Assembly: GCA_030753015.1 (NCBI GenBank)
Contig: JASMDC010000014.1
Span: 16,440 to 80,439 of the forward strand
DNA: 64,000 bases
Direction of reading: 5' to 3'
Source: Candidatus Undinarchaeales archaeon
GTDB taxonomy: Archaea; SpSt-1190; JASMDC01
A program made the translations under genes and the position numbers. Positions 50,516 to 59,986 of the stretch are shown here, one piece after another; within the stretch, counting starts at the first letter, position 1, and the number at the start of each line of letters is the position of its first letter. Under the pieces are notes generated by a model. The model did no database searches, had not been told where the DNA came from, and saw only the letters and a list, made by a program, of their open reading frames with translations.

Positions 50516-50914
50516 TCACTCTTCCTTCTCGTCGTCTTCGTTCTCTTCGTCGCTATTCTCGTCCTCTTCCCCATCATCCTTTTCGTCGGCCTCATCCTCG
50601 TCATCTTCGATGACCTCGATCTCGATCACGTCGGGTGACGCCACTCCAAATTGTACCAAGTGTTCTCGCGTGATCCCGCAGAACAGGCTTATCGTGGTCG
50701 CTGTGGCCAGGACGATGCCCTCGTTCACGACCGTTTCGAGCAGGAGCGCAATGGTGAATGAGAATACGGGCACAATAACGAGGCTCATGCCCAGGCCCAT
50801 CGCTAGCGCCTCCACATTGTCCATGCGGCCGTAAACACGTCGGGAGAAGAGGTACCCGGGCGTGAAGAACACGTATATGGCCACGAACGCTAGATAGGCG
50901 TAGCGAAGCACCAT
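50516..50914 (-). CDS. DUF1616-like small membrane protein with acidic tail
   Basis: 132 residues. Two hydrophobic helices: YAYLAFVAIYVFFTPGYLFS, with the PGY motif typical of the DUF1616 N-terminus, and LGMSLVIVPVFSFTIALLLE. A third short hydrophobic stretch follows. The last 40 residues are nearly all D and E (DDEDEADEKDDGEEDENSDE). It uses the TATA element at 50937-50944, shared with the divergent glycosyltransferase gene. Function unknown; DUF1616 proteins often accompany surface polysaccharide genes. Confidence 0.6.
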   Translation of the reverse strand: MVLRYAYLAFVAIYVFFTPGYLFSRRVYGRMDNVEALAMGLGMSLVIVPVFSFTIALLLETVVNEGIVLATATTISLFCGITREHLVQFGVASPDVIEIEVIEDDEDEADEKDDGEEDENSDEENEDDEKEE

Positions 50915-50936
50915 CGGGGGAGCCAGTGCCGTTTAC

Positions 50937-50944
50937 TTATATAA
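50937..50944. promoter_or_regulatory. perfectly palindromic TATA element shared by two divergent genes
   Basis: TTATATAA centred at 50940.5, exactly midway between ATG 50914 (minus) and ATG 50967 (plus), 26.5 nt from each. The gap is 52 bp, leaving no space for separate promoters. Confidence 0.65.
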
Positions 50945-50966
50945 ACCTACTTGCCCATGCCGTCGC

Positions 50967-52664
50967 ATGGGGCTGGATGGGCTGCCACTGGCGTGCGCAG
51001 CACTGAACCTGGCTCTCGTCATCCTATTAGCCGTGCGCCATCGTAAGCAGCTGCTCGCCCCCCTGCATCGTGGAAGGCCCGAGATAAGGATGGCCCTTGT
51101 CGCCATCACCATCGTAGCCATTCTCCTCCGCGCCACGGTGCCGTACAAGCACGTGGAGGCATTCGATAGCGAGCTGATGTTCGTGGAACTGGGTCGCGGA
51201 GTTCTCCTCGAACGCGTCGATGCCTACTGTATCCTTGGGAGTCTGGGTGATTGCGAGGTACTTCGCCGCTATTCCCTCCCCGTCTATCCGCTCGTGGTGT
51301 CCGTCTCACATGGCATTCTGGGTGTGGACGAGGAGCTACCGGTATGGCTTTCTGTTGTCGCGGGTACCCTGACGGTCCCGGTGTTGTTCCTGCTGGTGTC
51401 CATGCTCATTGGCCAGGAGGCCGGGCTCATTGCGGCACTAGCGCTCGCCTTCCTTCCTATGCATATCGTATACTCCACGACAATCCACTCCGAGGCGGTG
51501 TCCGTCCTGTTCGAGGCCATAGCGGCCCTCGCCCTGGTTAATGCATGGCGTGCTCGTACGCGCTCGAGCTCGCTGTTCGCCGGTGCGACCATCGCACTCT
51601 TTTTCCAGATCAGGCTGGACAACGTCATTGTCCTGCCGTTCCTCGCAGCATTGGTGCTCCTGGCGAAAAGCGGACGCTTCCGCACGATCGCACTCTTCGT
51701 CCCATTCCTGCTCGCGGTCCCCTCGTGGTCACAGTACGCGGACTACACCCGCTACTCGTGGTCACAGGAAGGCGAGGAACCGGCAGGCACGATCGACCTA
51801 TCTCCTGAATTCCTCATGTCAAGGACGCCCTACATCCGCATGCTCTTCTCCGGTGTGTACATCCCAGCGGGGACCGCGCTTCTCGTCCTGCTCGGCATCG
51901 CGGCCCTCGCTCGCCAGGACCGTCGCCTCGCATTCATCGTACTGGCATGGTTCTTACTTCGACTGGGCATCTTCATAGTCCATGGCGATCCGCTCTTCCA
52001 GCCCAGGTCCGTACTCGCCTTCTCACTAGCGCTCTGCACTCTCGCCGGCGCCGGCGGAGGCGCTCTCGCAAGCCAGGGGGCGCTGCCCATGGTGTCGGCG
52101 GTCCTCCTTATCGCTCTCGGGTCCCTCCCTACCATCGCCCTCGCCTCGCAACTGCAACCCGCTGAACTCCTCGTCGGTCGGCTCTGGGCCGCGGTAGGAC
52201 TCCCCGTCATCATCGCACTGTCCACTGCCGGGCGCACAGGCCCGTGGCGTCGCGTCCTCGTCGCCTCTACTCTGGCCCTCCTTGTCTGTGGCGGTGTACT
52301 GTACACTACCGACGCAGCAGCGGTCACGTCCGTCTCGCCCGACCGGTACACGTTCGAGCGGGATTTCTTCATCTTAGCGAGGACCGTGGTCGGGGAGGAC
52401 TGCACCGTAGCGTCCTTCGTACCATTCTATGCGGGAAGACGCATGGACCGTCCCGTTGTGTCAGTGGAGGATCCTGAGCTGCTGGAGGGGCTGGTCGGTT
52501 CGGACGCATGCGTCGTGTACGTCGAGATGTCCAAGTCCCGTGTCCCCTGGGTGACCAAGCGGTTCCAGCTTGGACCGAAGCATACTCTGGACATGCCTAG
52601 AGACGCTGTGTCCCGGGTACGCTACTCAATGTACGTGACACGTATCGAGGGGGTCGCACCGTGA
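50967..52664 (+). CDS. GT39-like membrane glycosyltransferase
   Basis: 565 residues with about 11-12 membrane helices and a C-terminal external domain of about 110 residues. The first external loop has the acidic motif HVEAFDSELMFVELG, the position of the catalytic Asp in GT-C/PMT-type enzymes, followed by ERVDAYCILGSLGDC. Uses a lipid-linked sugar to glycosylate exported protein or lipid, on the outer membrane face. The stop overlaps the next, related gene by 4 bp (GTGA), so the two act together. Confidence 0.7.
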   Translation: MGLDGLPLACAALNLALVILLAVRHRKQLLAPLHRGRPEIRMALVAITIVAILLRATVPYKHVEAFDSELMFVELGRGVLLERVDAYCILGSLGDCEVLRRYSLPVYPLVVSVSHGILGVDEELPVWLSVVAGTLTVPVLFLLVSMLIGQEAGLIAALALAFLPMHIVYSTTIHSEAVSVLFEAIAALALVNAWRARTRSSSLFAGATIALFFQIRLDNVIVLPFLAALVLLAKSGRFRTIALFVPFLLAVPSWSQYADYTRYSWSQEGEEPAGTIDLSPEFLMSRTPYIRMLFSGVYIPAGTALLVLLGIAALARQDRRLAFIVLAWFLLRLGIFIVHGDPLFQPRSVLAFSLALCTLAGAGGGALASQGALPMVSAVLLIALGSLPTIALASQLQPAELLVGRLWAAVGLPVIIALSTAGRTGPWRRVLVASTLALLVCGGVLYTTDAAAVTSVSPDRYTFERDFFILARTVVGEDCTVASFVPFYAGRRMDRPVVSVEDPELLEGLVGSDACVVYVEMSKSRVPWVTKRFQLGPKHTLDMPRDAVSRVRYSMYVTRIEGVAP

Positions 52665-54739
52665 GGTGGGCGGTCCTCCTCCTGGTCATAGCCCTTGCAG
52701 TCTCGCAGACGGATTGGGATGACTCCGGTACCTTGATCACGGACCCGACCGGCGATGCCTCCGCCAGGGGACCGGACCTCTCGGGCCTGCGTACGCGTAT
52801 CGAGGGTGGACGCCTCTTGGTCCGCATTGAGGCCACCGGACCGTTCCACCAAGCGAACGTCATCGAGCTCGTGCTCAATACCGATGGGGACGAGGGGCGT
52901 GAGTACTCGATCAACGTAGCCCCCGACGGCACCATCCGCCTCTTTGACGAGGAACCCCTCCTCAAGGAGCTCGATGCCATCGGGACAGAAGCACATCTCG
53001 ATGGATCGGACGTACTTGAAGTGAGCATATCCCTCGAGGCCATCGGTAATCCCTTGTCCGTAGTAGTTGGTGTCGTCGCCTATGAGGTCGCAGGCGCTTC
53101 CGGACCGTCGGATAGACTGTTTCCGGATGTCTGGCAGTTCACACCGAGCCCTGCACCGCCTCCGGACGGGACGGCCCGCACTCTTGCCGGGCTCCGGCAG
53201 GAGGCGCTCACCATCCTTCTGTTCGCCGGTCTTGTGCTATCCCTCGTCAGACTACGCCGTCCGATGGCAAGCACGTTCGCCCACGTAGAGAGGCCGATCA
53301 TTGCGGCGTTGTGGGCCGTGTGCGCTCTCGCTCTTCTGATCCGCGTCGCACCATGGATCGGTCCGTTCACACCGCGCGTGTTCATGGACGAGTGGGGCTA
53401 CAGCGAGGGAGCACGCTTCATTCTCGTCGAAGGCAAGCACGACCTGTGCACCATGGGCAGGCTGGGCGAGTGTTACCGAACGGCACCGTCCCCACTCCCT
53501 GTCGGGTGGCCCGTGCTCATAGCCCTTTCCGATTCCCTGGTGGGCGGAGGGTCCGGCCCATCGTTGTCCTTGGTAGCAGCGCTCATATCCCTTCCGTTCC
53601 TCTTCCTCGCTGGACTTCTGGCAGGCCTCCCCCCAATCCACGCGCTCGTGCCCCCCACGCTCTTGGCCCTCCTCCCCCTGCATGTCCGCTATGCTACGAC
53701 GACCTCCTATGAGCCGGTATCCATACTGCTCCTCACCATCGCTATGTGCGGTGCGCTCGTCCATGGCCGGTGGCGACGTCACATGGCACTGTCGTCAGCC
53801 TGCTTCGCTATGGCACTTGCGCTGGCGGTGTCCCCTGCGGCTGCCATGGCTCTCCCGGCCATCGCAATCGCAGCCCGCCCACGCCTTCGCGACCTCGTGC
53901 TCGTTGGGCTCGTTCTTGGGACCGCCATTATCCCGTCATACCTCTCCCACGAGCTTTCCTGGTCAGGCTCATCTCTGGGAGAGATGTTCGTAACGACCGG
54001 AGAGGACGTGCTCAGGTCCCTGTGGTTCTGGTGGGGGACCGGCCACCACACACCGTTGGTGACGCTCCTCGCACTTAGCGGGGCGATAGCCCTCGCAAGG
54101 CAGGACCGGCATACAGCACTTGCGTTCCTGGCCTGGTTCCTCGTAACCGCTACGGCCTTCACGCTCCATCGCATCCCCCTCACAGACTGCAATCAGGACC
54201 GCCACATGCTCCTCGCCTACCCCCCGCTGCTCGTCCTCGCAGGCGCCGGCGTATGGTGGGCCTCCGAGCGCACGAAGGCCCGACCGCATTGGTTGCTGGT
54301 CGTGCTCGTGGTCGCTTCGCTCCCGCTCCTTCCCGAGGTGTTCTCGACACCGGGATGCCCCTACGGTCCGCTCCAGGAGGCGAGCTTCGCGCCGGTGGCC
54401 GCCGCTGCCATCCCGGACGACTGCTACGTCCTTACCGCATCCCCCTTCTTCGTGAACAACGCATGGGGGAGGCGGGCGATGGCGCTCCAGTACGAGCATG
54501 CCGCTCAGGTGATGGTGGCCAGGGGCGATTGCGTATTCCTCTATGAGAACGTGTTCTGCCGGGAGCTATCGAACCTCCCTACGACCGGAAGAACGCTCCC
54601 CGCCACATGTCGCAGATACCATGAGAATTTCCGATTGGTCCCTGTGCGGGACAGCCGCCTGTATAAAGATCCCACGTCCCAGGCCCGCATCACGCTCTAT
54701 AAGGTACGGCCCCGTGGTTCTATCTCGGCCACGGTGTAG
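52661..54739 (+). CDS. GT39-like membrane glycosyltransferase fused to an N-terminal exported beta domain
   Basis: 692 residues from GTG 52661. A signal peptide (RWAVLLLVIALAVSQ) leads to a beta-sandwich of about 145 residues (TDPTGDASARGPDLSGLRTR, LLVRIEATGPFHQANVIELV) that resembles the CBM9/DOMON-like sugar- or heme-binding fold. Membrane helices begin near residue 180; the acidic first loop is FMDEWGYSEGARF, followed by CTMGRLGECYRT as in the preceding gene. The external C-terminus has several cysteines. The two genes look like diverged duplicates, only this one with the extra domain. Its 3' end overlaps the convergent gene by 43 bp. Confidence 0.68.
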   Translation: MRWAVLLLVIALAVSQTDWDDSGTLITDPTGDASARGPDLSGLRTRIEGGRLLVRIEATGPFHQANVIELVLNTDGDEGREYSINVAPDGTIRLFDEEPLLKELDAIGTEAHLDGSDVLEVSISLEAIGNPLSVVVGVVAYEVAGASGPSDRLFPDVWQFTPSPAPPPDGTARTLAGLRQEALTILLFAGLVLSLVRLRRPMASTFAHVERPIIAALWAVCALALLIRVAPWIGPFTPRVFMDEWGYSEGARFILVEGKHDLCTMGRLGECYRTAPSPLPVGWPVLIALSDSLVGGGSGPSLSLVAALISLPFLFLAGLLAGLPPIHALVPPTLLALLPLHVRYATTTSYEPVSILLLTIAMCGALVHGRWRRHMALSSACFAMALALAVSPAAAMALPAIAIAARPRLRDLVLVGLVLGTAIIPSYLSHELSWSGSSLGEMFVTTGEDVLRSLWFWWGTGHHTPLVTLLALSGAIALARQDRHTALAFLAWFLVTATAFTLHRIPLTDCNQDRHMLLAYPPLLVLAGAGVWWASERTKARPHWLLVVLVVASLPLLPEVFSTPGCPYGPLQEASFAPVAAAAIPDDCYVLTASPFFVNNAWGRRAMALQYEHAAQVMVARGDCVFLYENVFCRELSNLPTTGRTLPATCRRYHENFRLVPVRDSRLYKDPTSQARITLYKVRPRGSISATV

Positions 54740-55239
54740 CCCGAATCGAAGGCGAGCACGGCCCAGGCACCTTGCCAGGGGAGCAGAGCCCATATAGCGG
54801 CGCCGACCGCGGTGAGCTTCAGGAAAGGACGTAGCTTGAGCACCCAGCCCCGCTTCATACCACGTCCAGATGACTCAGCTGCCTCGTCACCCACCTCATC
54901 CATCGTGGCTGCTACGGCGAGCACCAGGAGTGTAATGACCGCAGGTGGCGCGACCCCCCAGAGGAGTACACCGGCGACGAGCGCTCCGAGCCCCGTCCAA
55001 TGCGCGGGACAGTCGACCTTCCCTGTCAACATGCTCCCTGCAAGGATTGCTAGCACCACTGTGGAAAAGGAAGGCCGCACTGACATGAGAACGGCAAGGA
55101 TTAGTCCGCTACCGGCCCCGGCCACCATCCCCCACGAGGCCTCCGTCCGCGAAGGATTGCGGTCCGCCACCTTCATGAGGTGTCCTGCGATAAAGAAGAG
55201 CCCGAGTTCGAGGAGAGGATCATTGAGAGGAAGGGGCAT
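54697..55239 (-). CDS. small polytopic membrane protein
   Basis: 180 residues from ATG 55239, 27 nt after a TATA box; GTG 55245 is less likely. About five hydrophobic segments (LLELGLFFIAGHLMKVAD, WGMVAGAGSGLILAVLMSV, FSTVVLAILAGSMLTGKVDC, TGLGALVAGVLLWGVAPPAV, LTAVGAAIWALLPW) and no motif recognised. The last 14 codons overlap antisense the end of the GT39 fusion gene. Function unknown. Confidence 0.55.
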   Translation of the reverse strand: MPLPLNDPLLELGLFFIAGHLMKVADRNPSRTEASWGMVAGAGSGLILAVLMSVRPSFSTVVLAILAGSMLTGKVDCPAHWTGLGALVAGVLLWGVAPPAVITLLVLAVAATMDEVGDEAAESSGRGMKRGWVLKLRPFLKLTAVGAAIWALLPWQGAWAVLAFDSGYTVAEIEPRGRTL

Positions 55240-55260
55240 CGGCACGAGAACCCCCCTATT

Positions 55261-55270
55261 CCTTTAAAAC
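55261..55270 (-). promoter_or_regulatory. TATA box
   Basis: Minus-strand GTTTTAAAGG centred 27 nt before ATG 55239. Confidence 0.55.
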
Positions 55271-55375
55271 ATCCTCCCTTAGAGCGATGTTGTGGGCATT
55301 TGACAGCCTACAATCCTTTGTCGACTACCAGACGGGAGGACTGATCCGGACGACCAGTGCGCCGCCCCCGTGAAG

Positions 55376-55384
55376 CTTATATAG
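55376..55384 (+). promoter_or_regulatory. TATA box of the NHL gene
   Basis: CTTATATAG centred 27 nt before ATG 55406. Confidence 0.6.
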
Positions 55385-55405
55385 ATTTGGCGCGGAGGAG
55401 CAGTC

Positions 55406-56587
55406 ATGCCTCGGATCACGCGAGTCTCTCTCGTGATCACGATGTGGCTCGCGTTGACCTTGGTGCATGCTGCTTCATACGGATCTCAGATAGGGGAGAC
55501 GGGACGGGCGGGGAAAGGCAGGGACCTTCTCCAAAGTCCTACCGGGATTCATGCCTCCGACTTCGACCTCTATGTCGCGGACACCGGCAACCACCGTATT
55601 GTACTCTATGACTTGGACGGTAAATATCTCGGGCAGATCGGCGGTAAAGGCGGTTACAGGGATATAAATGGGAACGGAGAGGAGGACGCTTTCGAGAGTG
55701 GCTCTGGAACGGATAATGAGCACTTTACCAATCCCCGTGGAGTGTACGCCACTACCGATGCAATCTACGTCGCGGACACGGGAAACAACAGGATCATGGT
55801 CTATGACATGGACCAGAACTTCAAGTTCCAGATCGGGAACCTGACCGCGGGCATCGAGATGAACGAGTTCAACGGCCCCTCGGACGTTTTCGCCGACTCC
55901 AGCTCCATCTACGTGGTGGACATAAACAACCACCGAGTGAACATATTCGACCTGCAGGGAAAGTACGTCAAACAGGTAGGGGTCACAGGGACCGCTTCAG
56001 ATAGCGACAACACGCTCAATATGCCCTCAGGGGTGGGCTTGGGCGACTTCCTGTACATAGCCGACTCGAAGAACCACCGCGTCACCTATTATGATGAAAT
56101 GCTGGAGTACGTCGGCCAGATAGGAAAGAACGAACCCGGTACCGGCGACCTTGCTCTGCACTCTCCACGCGGCGTGTTCATTGACGACGACCGTATTTAC
56201 GTGGCCGATACCCGTAACAACCGGATCGGCATCTTCTTCATGAGCGGTGACCTGGACGAGCACATCGGTGGCTCGGCGGCCTCAGAAGAGTCGCGCCTCA
56301 AGGCGCCATCTGACGTTACGGTGACCAGCTCACGTGTCTATGTGGTGGACTCAGGCAACCATCGGGTGGTCATATTCAACCAGAGCACGACAGTCTCCTA
56401 TTTCACGTTCTTCATCATCCTGCTACTCATAGCCGGTGCTATCGGCGGCACGATCTATAAGTTCCAGAACGAGCTTGAAGAGCTCATCTTCCCTGACCAT
56501 GACCTTGGCGCTAAGTACGGCCCAACTGCGGACGTGATTGAGGAAAGCGAGGAGATGCGTCAGCAGATGTGGGATGCTCAGGAGTAA
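55406..56587 (+). CDS. exported NHL-repeat beta-propeller with membrane anchor
   Basis: 393 residues. Signal peptide (ITRVSLVITMWLALTLVHAA), then six NHL blades, each with a YVAD/VVD-TGNHRI-type core: LYVADTGNHRIVLYD, IYVADTGNNRIMVYD, IYVVDINNHRVNIFD, LYIADSKNHRVTYYD, IYVADTRNNRIGIFF and VYVVDSGNHRVVIFN, a closed six-bladed propeller outside the cell. A membrane helix (TFFIILLLIAGAIGGTIY) and an acidic cytoplasmic tail of about 40 residues follow. Probably binds a partner or carbohydrate at the surface. Confidence 0.82.
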   Translation: MPRITRVSLVITMWLALTLVHAASYGSQIGETGRAGKGRDLLQSPTGIHASDFDLYVADTGNHRIVLYDLDGKYLGQIGGKGGYRDINGNGEEDAFESGSGTDNEHFTNPRGVYATTDAIYVADTGNNRIMVYDMDQNFKFQIGNLTAGIEMNEFNGPSDVFADSSSIYVVDINNHRVNIFDLQGKYVKQVGVTGTASDSDNTLNMPSGVGLGDFLYIADSKNHRVTYYDEMLEYVGQIGKNEPGTGDLALHSPRGVFIDDDRIYVADTRNNRIGIFFMSGDLDEHIGGSAASEESRLKAPSDVTVTSSRVYVVDSGNHRVVIFNQSTTVSYFTFFIILLLIAGAIGGTIYKFQNELEELIFPDHDLGAKYGPTADVIEESEEMRQQMWDAQE

Positions 56588-56596
56588 CGGGGAACG

Positions 56597-58171
56597 CTAC
56601 ACTTTCTTGCACACGAGCTTTGCGGGCTCGTTGAGCATCACGGGACCGTCCTCAGTGATGACGACGTCGATCTCCTTGCGGAACCCTCCCCAGCCCTCGA
56701 TGTAGATACCGGGCTCGACGGTGACGACCTCACCGGCCTCAAAGGCTTTTGTGGCCCGGCTGCTCACGCCGTTGCCGAGGTCGTGGACGGTGAATCCGAG
56801 CGCGTGACCGGTACCGTGACGGAAATCAGCGTATCCGGCCTTCTTGAGCACGCCCCGGGCGGCCCTGTCGGCCTCGTACCCACGGGACCCGACGTTGAGT
56901 TCGTCCACGGCAGCATAGATCGCCTTGTCCATGGCCTCGTCCATAGCGAGGACATCATCGGTGGGTTTCTCGCCCATATACACCATGTAGGTGATGTCGG
57001 AGCACATCCCCGAGGGGAGCTGGCATCCTAGATCGATGAGTATGACGTCGCCCTTCTTGGCATCCCGATCAGTGGGGATGAGGTGGTGGATGTTGGCTGC
57101 GTTCTCTCCAATGGCCACAAGAGGCGTGAACGATGGATCGAGCCCGCGCTTCTCCCACTCTTCCATTACACGATCGTATATCTCCTTCTCAGTGGTCCCC
57201 ACATCGATGGTGTCGATGACCTGCTCAACGACATCCTTCGTTATATCGACGGCCTTCCGGATATCGGCGATCTCCTCCGAGGTCTTGGCCTTGCGAACGT
57301 CGAAGAATAGCCCGTCAGCCGAGCTGAGGTTACCGGAGCTGGCCTTCTCGAGAAGCTCGTAGTTACCCTGCGTGATCTCGGGATTGTAGAGCACCTTGCT
57401 GCTCCCGTCTAGCTCGTTCTCGAGAACGGACTTGAACTGTACCGAGTCATCGTACGTGAGCACTCGGTCGAACGTCCCGGTGCTAATGTTCGAAACATCC
57501 GCTGACGAGACGAGGGCGACCTTCTCCCCATCGGATTTGACTATGACTGCGGATCGCTCGTCATCTGCGCGACCGAGCGTGTATGTCGTGATGATATCGG
57601 CTGCTTGACCGATACCGGAAAGCATGACGAGCACATCAGCCCCGGCCTTCTTCACACCGGCCGCCAGCTGGTCAAGTCGCGTCGAACGGGTGGCATCGCT
57701 TGCCGTTATTGTCTTCTCCCTGGCTTTGACGTACCCGACAGAATCCCACATACCGTCCGCTCCTTTGAAATCAGCGGAGCTCGTGAGACCGGTGATGTCC
57801 TCGTAGGAGCTGTGTGAGAGGTAATCGGTGCGTGAATCGTCGGAGGAGGCATCGATGACAACGGGTCCTGCGGCACTATCGAGCGCTTTACCGATGTAAC
57901 CGTTGAACTCACTGTAGGAGTTCCATGCCTTGACCTCGTCGAACACGCCTGTCTGCTCCACCGCGCCTGCTTCCGCATGGCTGACGAACGCGACAGCGTC
58001 CCCCTGGGCTGGGATGTAGAACGCGGCAGGCCACGAGTTCGAGACCTCTGCGACCTTCTCGGCGTAGGGATCGGAACCTTCCTCGGTGTACACGAAGTAG
58101 CCTCCGAGGTCGTTGGTCTGGAGATAGGACTGGATCTCGTCGACCGTGTCACGCGAAAGATGTAGTTCCAT
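56597..58171 (-). CDS. M24 family metallopeptidase (Xaa-Pro aminopeptidase/dipeptidase-like)
   Basis: 524 residues. The C-terminal pita-bread domain (about 300-520) has the five metal ligands D380, D392, H456, E486 and E500 in LIDLG, CSDITY, HGTGHALGF, VEPGIY and FRKEID. About 300 residues precede it, enough for two creatinase-type N-terminal domains rather than one, as in long aminopeptidase P. The D-to-D spacing has one residue more than usual. It would release N-terminal residues before proline. No signal peptide, so cytoplasmic. Convergent with the NHL gene. Confidence 0.85.
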   Translation of the reverse strand: MELHLSRDTVDEIQSYLQTNDLGGYFVYTEEGSDPYAEKVAEVSNSWPAAFYIPAQGDAVAFVSHAEAGAVEQTGVFDEVKAWNSYSEFNGYIGKALDSAAGPVVIDASSDDSRTDYLSHSSYEDITGLTSSADFKGADGMWDSVGYVKAREKTITASDATRSTRLDQLAAGVKKAGADVLVMLSGIGQAADIITTYTLGRADDERSAVIVKSDGEKVALVSSADVSNISTGTFDRVLTYDDSVQFKSVLENELDGSSKVLYNPEITQGNYELLEKASSGNLSSADGLFFDVRKAKTSEEIADIRKAVDITKDVVEQVIDTIDVGTTEKEIYDRVMEEWEKRGLDPSFTPLVAIGENAANIHHLIPTDRDAKKGDVILIDLGCQLPSGMCSDITYMVYMGEKPTDDVLAMDEAMDKAIYAAVDELNVGSRGYEADRAARGVLKKAGYADFRHGTGHALGFTVHDLGNGVSSRATKAFEAGEVVTVEPGIYIEGWGGFRKEIDVVITEDGPVMLNEPAKLVCKKV

Positions 58172-58249
58172 AGCTCTGTCCCAGGACGCATTTTAGCAGG
58201 CAAGGTTGCTTATATACTTTGTTACTCTGGAGGGGGGACAACCTCCCGG

Positions 58250-59617
58250 TCAATCTTCTTCGAACGATTTCATCATTAGGCTTGGGGTCACTAGGCTCGT
58301 GAAGATGACCATCCCGATGATTGCACCATAGAGGTCGGGACCGATGAGCCCGGAGTCCACAGCAAGGGTCGCGACGATCGATGCGATCTCTCCCCGCGGG
58401 ATCATCCCCATGGACGTGCGGGTGCACACACGCGCTGGCAGTCCAGCAAGACCTGCACCCATCAAGGTGCCGATGACCTTGCTGAGGGTCGCTGCAAGCA
58501 CGATGACGAAGAAGAGCGTCAGGGGAATGGATGTCATCTCGTTGACGTTCACCGACATACCGAGCGTGACAAAGAAGATCGGGGAGAGGATGTTGAACAT
58601 CGGTTCGAGGTACTCCTTGATACGCGTGATGCCCTTGCTCTCGGTTGTGGCAAGACCGGTAAGGAATGCAACGATGGCAGGTGAGAGCCCGAACAGCACC
58701 TCGCCCACGATGGCGCCAACGAAGCCAAGACCGAGAGCGAACCGGGCACCCAGGTCCTCAGCACCGATGTGGATTGATAGGTTGGTGAGATAGGGAATGA
58801 GCTTCAGGCACACAAGGGTGTACACCACACCGAACCCTATGGCCAATAAGGAAGCTTGGGCGATGCTCCCTGCCGACACGGCACCTCCGGAGACGATGAT
58901 GCTAGCAACGACCGTGAGGACCACAAGTGCGAGTACGTCATCGACCACGGCAGCGCCCAGGATCGTCGCTGCCTCCAGCGTCGTGCTCTTCCGCATCTCT
59001 TGGAGGATGCTCGCTGGGATGGAGGCCGAGGTGGGGGTGAAGGCCGCTCCCATGATGAGCGCTATCTGGAGCTTTTTCTGGGGCTCCTGGCCATCGGGGG
59101 CTATGACATACCAGTAGATGGCGAATCCAACGAGGAACGAGAATATAGCGTTAACGAACGCAGTGAGGAATGCGGCCTTGCCCTGGCTGCGAAGGGTGTT
59201 GATGTTCGCGTGCAGTCCCACCCCGAACAGGAGCAGGAACACTGCCAGCAGCTGGAAGAACTTGATGAACGTGAGGACCTCCCCCACGGGTGTCACCAGC
59301 CCGAGGAACGAGGGGCCTATGAGGATGCCGGCCATCATGAAGCCGATGACGGTCGGGGTACCGAAGAGCTTGCGTGAGACCTCTCCACCGATCTCGGCTG
59401 CGAGAAGGATGATACCCAGTACGACGAGCGGCTCGTTCGCCACATGGCGTAACTTCTCTGCTATCCCACCCTGGCTCGCACTATGTTCGCCCTCTCCGAC
59501 TTCAGGTGCGTGGGTCACGTTCGGGGCATCCGCTCCCGCTCCGGGGACCATGGCGAAGGCACTGACCAGCACCACAACGAGCGCCATGAGAAGCACATGG
59601 CGCGAGGCCGGAGGCAT
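58250..59617 (-). CDS. CPA2 family Na+/H+ antiporter (Kef/NapA-like)
   Basis: 455 residues from ATG 59617, about 25 nt after a TTTTTAAAG TATA box; ATG 59638 would overlap that box. An N-terminal hydrophobic segment and a polar loop precede about 12 membrane helices. GTPTVIGFMMAGILIGP is the family start; GAAVVDDVLALVVL holds the two adjacent aspartates of electrogenic Na+/H+ exchange. No C-terminal TrkA/RCK regulatory domain. Helps set internal Na+ and pH. Confidence 0.87.
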   Translation of the reverse strand: MPPASRHVLLMALVVVLVSAFAMVPGAGADAPNVTHAPEVGEGEHSASQGGIAEKLRHVANEPLVVLGIILLAAEIGGEVSRKLFGTPTVIGFMMAGILIGPSFLGLVTPVGEVLTFIKFFQLLAVFLLLFGVGLHANINTLRSQGKAAFLTAFVNAIFSFLVGFAIYWYVIAPDGQEPQKKLQIALIMGAAFTPTSASIPASILQEMRKSTTLEAATILGAAVVDDVLALVVLTVVASIIVSGGAVSAGSIAQASLLAIGFGVVYTLVCLKLIPYLTNLSIHIGAEDLGARFALGLGFVGAIVGEVLFGLSPAIVAFLTGLATTESKGITRIKEYLEPMFNILSPIFFVTLGMSVNVNEMTSIPLTLFFVIVLAATLSKVIGTLMGAGLAGLPARVCTRTSMGMIPRGEIASIVATLAVDSGLIGPDLYGAIIGMVIFTSLVTPSLMMKSFEED

Positions 59618-59710
59618 ACCACTCAAACGGAAGGACATTCTTTAAAAAGAAACAGCTGAACGAAAGATTTATAACTGCGGAGTGACACTATATTTGCAGC
59701 GTGGTCCATA

Positions 59711-59956
59711 ATGGAGTACAGTTCGCAGGACGCGGTCAGTCATCTTGAGGATGCCTTGACCCCCGGTTATTTGAAGGCGCGCCGCTCCCGGCAGCAGGGA
59801 TTGCTCTGGTCGATGCGGGGAGCCGTCCGAGGCGCTAGCGGCTATGCTCTGATCTGGGCCAAGTTCTTCGTGCTCTTCTCGCTCTTCTGGGCCAAGAGCT
59901 ACGTCGAACGTGCCATCGACGCCGAACTGAGCAGAACGGAGATCGCTGGCGACTAG
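59711..59956 (+). CDS. 81-residue single-pass membrane protein
   Basis: Charged N-terminal half (HLEDALTPGYLKARRSRQQG) followed by one hydrophobic helix (YALIWAKFFVLFSLFWAKSY) and a polar tail. No signal cleavage site; likely an N-in membrane anchor. TATA-like elements at 59664-59672 and near 59687 precede it. It lies 30 bp before the B12-type radical SAM gene and may be cotranscribed with it. Unrecognised. Confidence 0.5.
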   Translation: MEYSSQDAVSHLEDALTPGYLKARRSRQQGLLWSMRGAVRGASGYALIWAKFFVLFSLFWAKSYVERAIDAELSRTEIAGD

Positions 59957-59986
59957 GCCGTTCGCGGGCCGACAGGTACTGGCCCA

